This document shows positions 9,456 to 20,205 of a stretch of 64,000 nucleotides of DNA, piece after piece (position 1 is the stretch's first letter; the number at the start of each line of letters is the position of its first letter). Origin of the DNA: Narthecium ossifragum (Eukaryota > Streptophyta > Magnoliopsida > Dioscoreales > Nartheciaceae); the NCBI GenBank assembly GCA_963920575.1, contig OY986963.1:3138896-3202895 (forward strand). The letters are read 5' to 3'. Position numbers and translations under genes: made by a program. The notes beneath the pieces are model-generated. The model was not told where the DNA came from. It saw nothing but the letters and a program-made list of their open reading frames with translations, and ran no database searches.

Positions 9456-12107
9456 CTGCAGCCGCTATATCTTATACATGAATACAAACCTGAACGTATG
9501 CCTATGGTGTTTATAATCCAGCAGAGATCATCAGAGGAGTGAAGAGAAGAAGAAGTGAATCAAGTGATGGTGTACATGGGCTTCGGAATTAATGGCCTTG
9601 CGTCGTTTATATAGACGTCGACGTCGAATGGAGGTGGCGACGGTTGGCGATTTAGTTATGGCAACTTCATCCAACTGCTTTAGAAATTTTTATTTTTCGT
9701 TTTGATAACTTCAAGGCATCGGTTCACAGATCATGCATAGATGGGCCGGCTGTTTAGATCTCGGCTCGGTTTCATCACGTAGGCCTCCGAGTTGGGGCTC
9801 TATAGGCTGTTCTTTTCCTAAAGATGAAAGAAAGCCCATCTACACTTTATTTGAGAACAAAGCTCGGCAAACTTGGTGCTCTGGCTTTTCTTGAAAAAGC
9901 GGTTCTTTTCTCCTGTGCTGGGTGACACTCAAGGAGGAAAGAAGAACAAAGATGAACAATATATAAAAACTACTTTAGCAAAGTTAAAGATGTTTAATGC
10001 ATATACTTAGCGGTTAAGGCAAGGACATCCCTATCCATAGTACTTTATATCCTCTTTTCCCTTTCTTGTACTGTTATATGGTCATTGGGAGTCATGCATG
10101 CTCTTACCCTGCAGAGATTGGCTGCAAACTTGAAGAATATAATGCAATCCATGATACTACTTCCTAGCTGTGAGTCCAAGAGATAAGGCCAAGTATTATG
10201 CCTTTCGGCAATTAAATATGTGATCTGGTAGGTAAATGAGGACAAGCTATGGAGCATAGTATGCGAAAGGAATCATATACATGTTGGAGATCTTTTTAGA
10301 TGTCTGGGATTCCTTTGGTGAGTTGGCAAAAAGCAGCATAGTAGACGGAGTAATTTGGTAGGATTCAGGAACCAGCCATAGTCTAGTCTAATATCCCATA
10401 AGACTCGATTTGATTAAGATATATTGTACTAATTAAGCCCAATTGTGATTCAAAAAATTAGAACTCATCACCATAAGCTTTTGAGACAATTGATGATATA
10501 ATATCTATTATATAAGATCATGTTTTATGAGTCATAATCTGACTCATGTATTTTTTCACACATAATAGTTGAGTCATAAAAAAATGGCACGAGAGGAGGA
10601 GAGAGGGGTAGTGGAGGTAAGTCTGCATACTCATGAATCATTCGAGAGTCCATTCGCGAGGTGGGACGTGCTAGAATATAATTCAAGTAAATTACATTTA
10701 TCATCTCCAATGAGCTTAAAGTTTTTGGACAATTGGTGATTTAGTAAGAAGATAAAACAACTCACTTATTCAATTATTCTAGCCCACTTAATCAGGAAAA
10801 GCTAGCTCTCCACATCACTTCTTTTGTTAGAACAAAAAAAGACGGGGAACATTAATTACATTATTCTACGAGCAAGCCACAAGATAGTGATCAGGGGGTC
10901 CATCCACGAGTACTCAAAGATAGAAAGAGCGTAATCCTTGCTGCCTTTTTATGGGTTTCTCTTAGCCTCATGAAGGATTTGGACGTGTATGGCTAGCATC
11001 ATTTTCACAGGGTACGTACCATGTGGGGAGTGTTTGGATTGATCGTGAACTGATTGTAGAGATAAGGGCTTACTCTTTGCTGGATCATGATCCGCAACAA
11101 CAGATGTGAGCAACAACAAGTAGCATCAATTCCATACCACATGAACCATATATATGACGTCCGGTCCTTTTGGTGTCTTCCTTGCCATCATGCCTTGCTT
11201 GACTACATGTGTCATTGCATGCATGATTCTGTCTGAAACTTTGAGGCTAATTGCTTATAATTGCGTGTGGATGAACTGATGAATATATGCATAGAGACCA
11301 TAGTCATAGACATATGAGGAGGAGGAGTCGTAAAAACCTCAGAGCTTCCAAAATCCAGTGTGAATGAGCTTGCGCATCGAGTATGTCCTCTATCTGAACA
11401 GGAGGCACGTAGTCTTTAGGAACTCTGCATGCGCATGTTAACTCTTGCTGTATTAGTTTATCATCAAATAGCTAAATTGATACTTGTTCCAGAAATAGCT
11501 AAGCCAACAAATGAGGTCTCACTCTCACTGTCACCTCATCGTCACAGGAACATGATAGTTTGATCACGGTGGTGACCACGAAGGCTGATCTAAATTATCT
11601 GAGAAAATAGTTTGACGCCGACCAACTCGATCGATGAGATGTGGATGTGATTGGGGATCATGCATGCGCATGGAGATAAAGGCCAGGGACCACCGGAGAG
11701 GAAAAGGACCACCAGACATATCAACGGTTGGGGTCACGGCTTCCGGATGCCGGTTGGCCGCCCAGCGACAAGACCACGTCGCCCAGCGCGAGAAACGCGG
11801 GGAGCGAGGCTTTATAAGAGGACGGCGGCCAGCAGCACCTCCTCAGTCCTCATCCAGTCAGCTGTGAAAGAGTCATTAGCTACCGTGAAAAGCTTCTGGC
11901 CGCCGTCTGATCCAATTCCAGATCCACGGTGGACCCTCCCTCGTTGCAGAGCCGTAACAATGCCCCACAATTTCTTCTGTAGTCTAGGGGACAGACTCCC
12001 AGACCAACAGTGGATCACCGTCCAGTGGACAACTGAGCTTCGAGGCCTCCATTAGTTGCGATTCTTATGCTTGTGCTCATCTGATTACAAGAAAACAGAA
12101 TTGATGC
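9456..12107. other. Intergenic region without a supported gene
   Basis: 2.6 kb with only short, unrelated open frames. Two TATA-like sequences have no reading frame attached: CTATATAAA on the minus strand at 9606-9614, and TTTATAAG on the plus strand at 11811-11818 in a GC-rich context. A stretch at about 10504-10672 resembles the internal sequence of the Helitron-like elements described below (for example ATGAGTCATAA, GGTAGTGGAGG) but has a poor 3' end. Confidence 0.5.
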
Positions 12108-12113
12108 TTTATT
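12108..12113 (-). other. Polyadenylation signal of the NRG2-like gene
   Basis: AATAAA on the minus strand about 260 bp beyond the stop codon of the DUF630/DUF632 gene. Confidence 0.45.
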
Positions 12114-12373
12114 GAAGTACGGTACAGACCTTCCAGGGGGGCAAAAAATTCTAGCCATTTTTTCATGTACATCATCATCATCATCCCCTCCCTCTTTTTT
12201 CAAAAAAAAAGGCGTGATACATTATAAAGCATAAGAACAAAACTGCTTATATCTACAAAATATGAAAACTATCACAAACCAAAAGGAGACTATTCTTACA
12301 TTTTCATATAACATATACTTCAATGCTTTTGTGGAGTGATAATTAAGAAAACCCAAAAAGATTCAAGGAGATG

Positions 12374-15300
12374 TTACTTGGCCAATCCGGCTCGTCGACA
12401 CACCCCTTGAAGAGCTTCTGCAAACAAGCCGGAGAACCCGGTCATCGCTTGGAACACTCCGGGCAGGCCAGTCTGAATGTTGTTGAGTGTCATGGACCGT
12501 GTGACCTCGACTGCCTTTGCATGTCTCATCATCTCGTCTTCTACCTTCCTTCTGCAAGCTGCAATCTCTGATTTTTTTTCAGCCAGTGGATCCCTTGTGT
12601 CGAACACTTGCCCGCGGTTATCATGCCTGTCGTCCGGGAGCCCAATTCCTACCATTGAATAAGATTGGTAGAACTTCTTCTCGATGCTTCTTAAGGCAGT
12701 GGACTTCTTATCCAGTTCTTTCGAGTAGCTCTCTGACCGTTTCTTGATTTTTAGCTCCTCAATCTGCTTAGTCGATATGACATGGACGACATTGATAAAG
12801 CTCTTAATAGCCTCGGAGGCCACTGTATCTGGGAGGCGGTCGAGTGCCTGCTTCCACTCATCACAGAATGCTGAGAGTTCGAGGGCCACCGGAGTGGCGT
12901 GATCTTTCTTTGGGTTCTCGCTGCTAAGGTTGAACAGGGAGAGCTTCAGCCATAAATAGAGGGCATGGATATACTCGCGCTGGTGCTTTATGAGGCGGTT
13001 GAAGCTAGAATGCCAAGCGCTCACCGCAGATTCTAGGTCCTTGGTCACAAGCCGGTGGAGGTCAGATGTTGAGTCCCCGGCTGAGGGCCGGTACACGAGG
13101 GGCCGGTTCACGAGGCCACGGACTTGTTGGACTATGTGGTTCTGGACCTCATGGAATTGGTTCATTGCTCTCCACATGTTCAGAAGGCTGCAAGTTTATC
13201 ACAGTACAAGGATGTATACTTTAGCTTCAATGAAACCAAGAATGCTTTCTCTGTCAATAAAGGTAGTGGGGTCATGAAAGTCTTTAAAGAGAGGAGACAG
13301 ACTTACCCATAGCAGATGTCTACTAGTTGGGGGGCGAGTTCGTCGTCCCGAACTCTGGTAATGGCTGAAGATGTGGTAGAGACAGCCTGAGATGTCACCA
13401 GGATTAGTGATTGCAGCTTTTTGATTGATGCTTTTGTCTTGTCCAGCTTTGCATCGTCATGTCCCTTGCATTCCTGGTTCTGCAGCGAAGATAATTTTTT
13501 CTCATGCTCTATTTTCACACCCTCTCGTGCCTGCAAAAAAAAAGAATTCTTTAAAACATGAAAAATCACCAGTTTCAGCAAGCAGAAAGAATAGACATGA
13601 TAGAAGAGGGCCATAATGTTTTAGCACATGCAGAAATAAGCAGCTGGCAATGCCAAGAAAGCTATAGATCAAATCATTAGAGGAACTATTTGTCTAGGTA
13701 TTTCTCAAAATGTAGTCAGTAAATTCACTGATAGTGAATAGTGAAAAGTATCGGCATCAATTTATTGAACTAACTTTGATGGCAATAAACACCAAGAAAC
13801 AAATGACCCTCACAGAACGAGTACTTTTTCCTACGAATTCCTTGTAACCTTCAAGCATCTAAGCAACAATTAAACAAATGAAAGGGACAGAAAACAAACA
13901 AATAGGGTGAGTAATGAGGCCACTGCAAACCTTCTTATGTTAGCTATTAATTATAGGCACATGTTCCACGTAGGAGCTTGCTCACCATCCGACCATGAGT
14001 TACTTAACATCAATCAAAAACAGTGGCCTGATTTAGGAGATTTATTTTCCCCGACTAGTTGAGCCTTTTAGGCTTTTACCTGGCTTAGGGGAACAAATGC
14101 CCTCTCTAGGAGGTCAAACCACTCAAAATCAAGATTCTATGTCCCAACATATTTTATGTACTTCATAACTTATATTAAGCAGCAGGTTAAAGCCAAAAGT
14201 CACATGTTAATACCAAAGAACAGTTCTGTCTGCACCATCCCATGCAATTCTGTTTGCCTTTGTCTACAGCTACTTCAGGATGATTGCTAAACTAGCCTTA
14301 TCAGATCTTAGCAAATACAACAAATGCACAGCGCCAATCGTGAAACAGAGCTACATTTCACCAGACTAATGCTCATGGCCCACCTCACAGTAGCAATGGC
14401 CACTGCAACTTATACTGGTAATTGGCCAGCCTACTGGTTCTCTAAACTCTCAAACTAAAGCATCGCCAACAGAATCACATGCCATTCCATCACTTCTGGC
14501 AAAATGCTCCCCCCACTCAACATGTAATATTCCAAGCATCAAAATAACTACGGACACCTTTCTAATTACCCAAATATCAAAATTCCCAAAACTTGGAGTG
14601 CCAAAGATGCAAAACCGATACTAACCCCACCAAATGGCTTAGAAATTGCGAATTACTTAACAGTCATCTCTGAAGACTAATCACTACCACCAAACCAGGT
14701 CTATGATCAGATAGATCTGCAGACAATTGTTTGATTAATCATGCAAAAACTTAACCTGACATCAGTGAATCGATTAGAGACAGTAGCCCAGAAATCACCA
14801 AACCATTAATTAAGAGATGAATAAATCCACCACCAAACTTGTAACTCACGTACTAATTTAAAAACCATGAACAGTAAACTCTTACTAGTTACTACTGTCA
14901 ACATGATTTATATGCAAAGTGACAATGTGACAGGGGCATTGAAGACATTTACGATTCCCCGGCAAACCGAGGCGCCCCCAGCTGTCCAGTGGCATCTGCC
15001 TGATTTCTACGGCACTGCTGCAAGGGTGAGCATGGGATTCCAGTGACAAAAGCTGGTTGTTTAAGCTAATTACCCCGACCGACCAGTTATGCTCAAAGAA
15101 CTAATAAAAGCTGGTTAAACATAAATAAACTTTGTCGTTTAAGCTAATTACCTTGACCTCCTCGTAGAGCTTCTTCTCCCAGGCGAGGAGGCGCTCGAGG
15201 GTAGAGGCATGGCTCTTCTCGCCACCGGTCCCCTCCAGCGCGCGGGCGTCGAGCTTATACCGTATCGCTAATGGCGGCTTCGACGTCCAGCTTGAGGACA

Positions 15301-16600
15301 GCGCGCTCAGCACGCCGCTCGAGTGGTACACAGTCTCTGTATATTTTGAATTTAAACATAGTTAAGACTAGACAAATATCGAAAAATAAGGAAGCCGATG
15401 CAACTTACTTTTGAGCTGCTGGAAGCTGCGGTCGAACTGGGCGCGGCCGGTCTCGAGGAGGTCGGAGACGTAGTCGCCGGCGGTTGCGGCTTTAAGAAAG
15501 TACTCCTCAATCGCCGCCACGATCTCTACCAGGGTGCGGTGGCGCACCACGATCCTCAGCTCCGGCCCGCCGCCCCCGACCGACGAGGACGCGTCGTCCC
15601 TTCCATAAGTCCATCCCCGGTTCGTCGATGACGACGATGACCCCGCCTCTGACCGATCCCGCCTACCCGACCTCTCCCCAGCAGCTACCGATGCTGATCC
15701 GAACTCCGACGGCGGCGCCCGGCTGCGCGTGTCGGCCGAGGAAAAGCCCCCATAGTCGGATCTCGCGGGGATTCCGTCGGATCTCGAGAAATGATCCTCC
15801 TCCTCGTTGTCGTCATCTCCGCCGCCGTCGGATTTGGTGGAGGAGGTGCTAGTGCTGGGGTAGTGCTCACCTCGCCACTCGCGGTGGTGAACCTCCTCCC
15901 GCGTGTTCATCTCCTCTTCCACCGCCGTTGCGTTGTCCTCCTCGGAGTCCGCCTCCTCGAGTTCGGTAGGGAGGTGGTGGTCGAGCTGAGCTTCGCGCTT
16001 GGCTTTGAGGCGGTCGAAGTATTCGGAGTCTGGGGGCGAGGGTGGGTAGAAGTTCTCCCAGTCCCAGGCGGAGGAGTTCTGAGAGGGTGTGGTGGCGCAG
16101 GTGGAGTTGGTTCTTGGATACTTCTTGGGCGGAGGGTTGTAGTTGTAGAAGCGGGCAGAGCCGGGTCTCGACTCCGACAACATACGAGGGAGTTTGGAGC
16201 TGGCGATGGCCGGCGAAGGAGATGGAGAGAAGCCACGGTGCGAAGGCGGAGGCGGATGCGGAAGCGGTGGCGTAGGTGGTAGTTGGGGTGTCGACGGGGG
16301 GAGAGGCGTAGGTGGTAGTTTGGGTGTCGACGGAGGGAGAGTGGATGCGGCAATGGAGGTAGGTAAGGGGCTGTTGGGATCGGGAAGGAGTATGGGAGGC
16401 GTCTGATCGGAGACGGTGAGAGGCTCGCCGGAGGCGAAGCGAGTGAGGGCGGAGCCGGTGAGGCGGAGGGAGCGGAGGTAGTCGGAGTGGGCGGAGGCGA
16501 GTAGATGGCGAGACAGGACGGCCTCCTTCATCAGGCGGCGCCGCTCCTTGCACCGCCGCACAACGTCCTCGTTGTCCAGCCGCGACGCTGTGCACCCCAT
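12374..16600 (-). CDS. DUF630/DUF632 protein, NRG2/REL2-like, N-myristoylation signal, 4 exons
   Basis: Exons: 16600-15409, 15336-15152, 13530-13307, 13187-12374; all GT-AG, joined frame 804 residues. Plant-specific family that includes Arabidopsis NRG2 (nitrate signalling) and rice REL2 (leaf rolling); the biochemical activity is unknown. Residues 1-60 are DUF630, starting MGCTASRLD, a Gly2/Cys3 pattern that predicts myristoylation and palmitoylation at the membrane. Residues about 95-145 are Pro-rich with repeated PPSTPxLPPTP units, followed by the family block [17 protein letters not shown] and an acidic, Ser-rich linker. DUF632 starts at about 346 ([21 protein letters not shown]) and runs through [13 protein letters not shown] and the coiled-coil-like helices of exon 3. 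An ATG 38 codons upstream is rejected because it would bury the MGC signal. Which subfamily member it is cannot be decided. Confidence 0.93.
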
Positions 16601-16998
16601 CGCACGCCACCCCGTCTCCCGATCTCGTCGTCTCCGGCAATGGGGGCTCCTCTCGTGAAACCCGATAGACCTCGGCGGCCATTTTGGTTTCTTAAACCCT
16701 CCACTTATACTCACTCACTCCACTAGCGAGCTTGAATAAAAGACGGTATAGTGATCGGACGGTTGTGATTGATGGATTCATACAGAGATTGGTAGCTTCG
16801 TTGTTGTTAGTTTTATTATTATGTGTATTATAAAAGTGGGGTCTCCATCAGAGAGAATAGATCTCTCCTTTTGGAGCGCACTGGTTGTCACGTGACAGTG
16901 TGATACCGTATGACGGGCGTCTGAGGTCTTCGTGGAGTGTTCCTAAAGCGTGCAAAATAAATCGGATGGCTTGTTCTCCGTTGCTACGTGGAGCTAAT
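16601..16998. other. 5' flank of the NRG2-like gene
   Basis: Presumed promoter of the minus-strand gene. A CACGTG core (CACGTGACA) is at about 16890. No further gene or repeat is recognised. Confidence 0.4.
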
Positions 16999-17327
16999 TT
17001 GTGTACATGATTTAAATCATATATAATACACATAATTCAGTCGATAGTGAGATACTAATTGATTGATCTATTCCATCAATAAATTAATTGATGTAGTTCA
17101 TCGATACTGATTAATTGATCCAGTCCATCGGTACCTCACTATTGATGAAATAGATCAATTAATCGATAATGAGCGTAAATGTACTAATGATCAGATCGGT
17201 AGTGAGATACCGATTGATTGATCTAATCCATCGGTACTCACTATCGATAAAATAATTCAATTAATTAGCATCTTACTACCAATTAAATGACATGTTTATT
17301 ACACCTGCCATATAATCATGTACACAA
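16999..17327. mobile_element. MITE (family A), TIR TTGTGTACATGATT, internal palindromic repeats
   Basis: Perfect 14-bp terminal inverted repeats: TTGTGTACATGATT at 16999-17012 and its reverse complement at 17314-17327. The 329-bp interior is built from inverted and direct copies of a motif like ATCGGTAGTGAGATACCGATT with GATTGATCTATTCCATCGG linkers. There is no coding capacity. A target-site duplication is not clear, so the superfamily is left open. Two relatives are at 50758-50899 and 58503-58781. Confidence 0.8.
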
Positions 17328-18980
17328 CTTTATTCATCGCTTAACATGTCATGGAGACAAAAAAAAAGACAAAAAAGAACCCGAAATAATAAAAATGAAA
17401 AGAAAAAATGCAACAGTGCATAAGCTAAAAAAATGCATCATTGTTTTTCCAAATATCTCTAAATTAAAAGCAGCATGTTTCAGCTTTCAACTTGGACATT
17501 CGAGGTGGGTTCACATGGTACATTGTATAGTGGCCACTGGTTAACTTAACACACAAGAAAAAAAAGAAGAGAAATGCACCCCTCGGTCCCATTATGACTT
17601 AAATCGCAATTATTGCATGATCTTTTATACCACAGAACCAATTGCTAGCAAAGGAACGAAACATATCTATCAACAGCACGGCATTAGAATGATATGATCA
17701 ACAAATTTGAGAGGGAAAAAGAGGGGAAACAAAGCCCCTTTCTCCTTTCTTCATGAAATGATGAATGCGGGGGGGATAAGAAAGGCTTGAAAGAAAAGAT
17801 AAGTCTAAGGTGGTGAGAAAAAGGCAGAGGGGGCATGGAAGCGGCTAAAAAGGAACATCCATCGAGCAATGACTCGAGCCAACAGATCACGTGAACCCAC
17901 CCCCCTCTCTTTACTCTCTCTCCCCACCTTCCTTTCCATCTTGACCACCTCTCGTGCTTCTTTCTCCTACTCTTTTATTCTTCCATACCGCTTTCCTTCT
18001 TCTTTTCCATCTCTACTAGATACGCACTTCACTCTGGAATAATACTCCTTGGGTCCTTCCTTTGTGTATGCCTAGCTGAACTTGGAACCCTCCAAAGATA
18101 GAGAGATGGTCCTTGCTAGGCTTTTCAAGAAGCTTTTATGCGGTGACAGCGTATTCTTCACTCATTCCATCCTGGAACAAAAACTAGTAAACCAAAATGC
18201 AGCACTGGCTTTACATGAATAGATCGAGAACAGTATGATCAGCAGTCAAGACATGTCACTGGCTTTACATGAATACGATTACAGTAGCTAACAAAAAGTA
18301 ATAGGGGCATTCTTAATCTAAGGAGCCAGCATTGTAGCACTGATAGGCATATATCCACAGGAAAGACAGCTACAAGGCCACAAAGTCGTAAAAAGGCAGG
18401 ATCAATATGACAAAAAAAAGAGGGAGAGGTCATGGCACCACTCATCTGAGGCCAATTAACTAATGATTCTGACCCCCACAAGCAACACAAAACAAAACAA
18501 ACCCGCACACAATCCCTTCCCCTTGTCCTACATTATGTACCACAGAAATCTACAACATTATTTTTTTTTTACGAGTTAAGCCCTAGGGCTACAAGTCAAA
18601 ACCCCCTCCTACGAAGGGCTGACCAATACATGACAGATAAATGGGGAAAGCAGGGAATGTTCAATGATGCAAAACATCCAAGGGAAAAAAGGAAGCCACG
18701 AGAATGATTTAATAATCTTCTTTAACTCCTGTTGAAAACATCGCAGTTAGTAATGGATAGAAAGATGACAGCCAATGCGATCAGATATCTCATTACCTTG
18801 CCCTCTCTTTAGAATCAGAGACTTATCAACAGGCAAAGGTTCATGCCCATGCTTCATGCTTCATGCTTGGAGTCCATAACAGTCTCGCTTGACAATGAGG
18901 ACCATATGAGACACACTACCGAGGGCTGGGGAGTGTATCACTGAGAATCAAACTCAGAAACATACCAGTAGCTTTACTAA
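17328..18980. other. Intergenic region, no gene seen
   Basis: Contains a CT-rich stretch at 17905-18030 with no convincing reading frame after it. A poly-T run at 18560-18571 is followed by ACGAGTTAAGCCCTAGGGCT, which resembles the 3' tails of the LINE insertions at 44234, 46098 and 46164 in the same orientation. A matching target-site duplication was not found here. Confidence 0.5.
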
Positions 18981-19165
18981 GGGGCTGTTTGACGCGCATC
19001 CTGCACAGAATCCAGGATTCGATGGTATTCGAGCGAACCGATTTCAGTATCCATCCTTGGGAAATGGAATCCGCCGATGCATCAAACGCCAGGATATGGG
19101 AATCCGGAACTGTGGATTTCAGGATCCAACGGATTTGCCCTCATTCCATGAATCCAAACAGGCCC
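18981..19165. mobile_element. Harbinger-type MITE, 185 bp, TAA target-site duplication
   Basis: Starts GGGGCTGTTTG and ends CAAACAGGCCC (imperfect terminal inverted repeat), flanked on both sides by TAA (18978-18980 and 19166-19168). A 3-bp TWA duplication with GG(G/C)CC-type ends is the PIF/Harbinger signature. Non-coding; the interior has inverted pieces such as GGATTC/GAATCC. Confidence 0.8.
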
Positions 19166-20205
19166 TAAGATAAGTATGATGGAATCCAAGGCTGTGTTGA
19201 ATGATAAAAAGTGAGATAAGAGAGATCAAGTTAGTCGCAAATGACGATGATTAATTAATCACTCCACAGTAGATATTGGAAGTTTTAACCTTCTATTATT
19301 CCGACTGCAAAGAAGGAAAAACAAGGTTAAAACCAATCAGCCATACTCCCTTTCCCTTTGCATGTGAAGAAGAAAAAGGAAACACAGCCATACTCTGTCA
19401 ACTGGAAAACACAGCCATATCCACGTCGGTCTATGTTCCTAGCTGCTCCCCCCTGCCAGTGTTATTTGCCGATATCAACATTGTTAGCTGAGAAAAAGAG
19501 GCCTTGTTGTGGTCAATTATTTCTCATCTTTCAACCTTAAAGCAATTCAGATAATATAGCAACCAAGAACGGAAAGCCTAAGAATGAAAAGTTTGATAAT
19601 TAACCGATAAATGTCCAAACAAGTGAGTTAAAGAAAAATGAAAGCAAAGTCAGATGATTTATACTTCAACAAGCAAGAGCAACCAAGCAAACACCAAGGA
19701 AACCAGAGGACATTCAAGTTGTCCTCGAGAGATTTTCTGACTAGCAAAGTGTGATGCAAAAAAGAAGATCCCTTCCAATCAGAAATATGGAATACTGTAT
19801 AAAACGACAGTTGCAAACATTTATCGGTTATAGCTCCAGGTTATCCTTCCAATTTTTCAAACTGCGTAAATGTTTACAATGTTATAGCTCCAGGTCATTC
19901 TGGCAAACTACACCACACTTTGTAACCTCTTGAGAATCATTATCTCACAGCCCCAAGTGAATTTGGATTTAGATGATATCCTTTTATGAAATCAAGCAGC
20001 TCACTGTAGAATAAATAAGCACCACAAGTCCAGGAAACGTTTCAACAAGAAAAGAAAAATGGAGCCTAACTGACACCAAAATGTTCTCCACTGTCATAAT
20101 GCTTCAATACAGAAAAGACCTATTGCCAATGAACATGCAACTAGCATATCCATTACACATCTCAGGTGAATCATAGCTATAATGACCACCTAATTAACAC
20201 TGGTC
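19166..20205. other. 3' flank of LCMT1, no other gene seen
   Basis: About 1 kb between the MITE and the stop codon of the minus-strand methyltransferase gene. It probably includes that gene's 3' UTR. A short repeat occurs in 19825-19895 (TATAGCTCCAGGTTATCCTTCC and TATAGCTCCAGGTCATTCTGGC). Confidence 0.5.

Noticed and set aside
16601..16714. Upstream start for the NRG2-like protein
   Set aside because: Would add 38 residues and destroy the conserved N-terminal MGC lipidation signal.
18116..18140. miR396-like fragment (TTTTCAAGAAGCTTTT) after a CT-rich leader
   Set aside because: Too few matches to miR396 or its star strand, and no complementary arm nearby.
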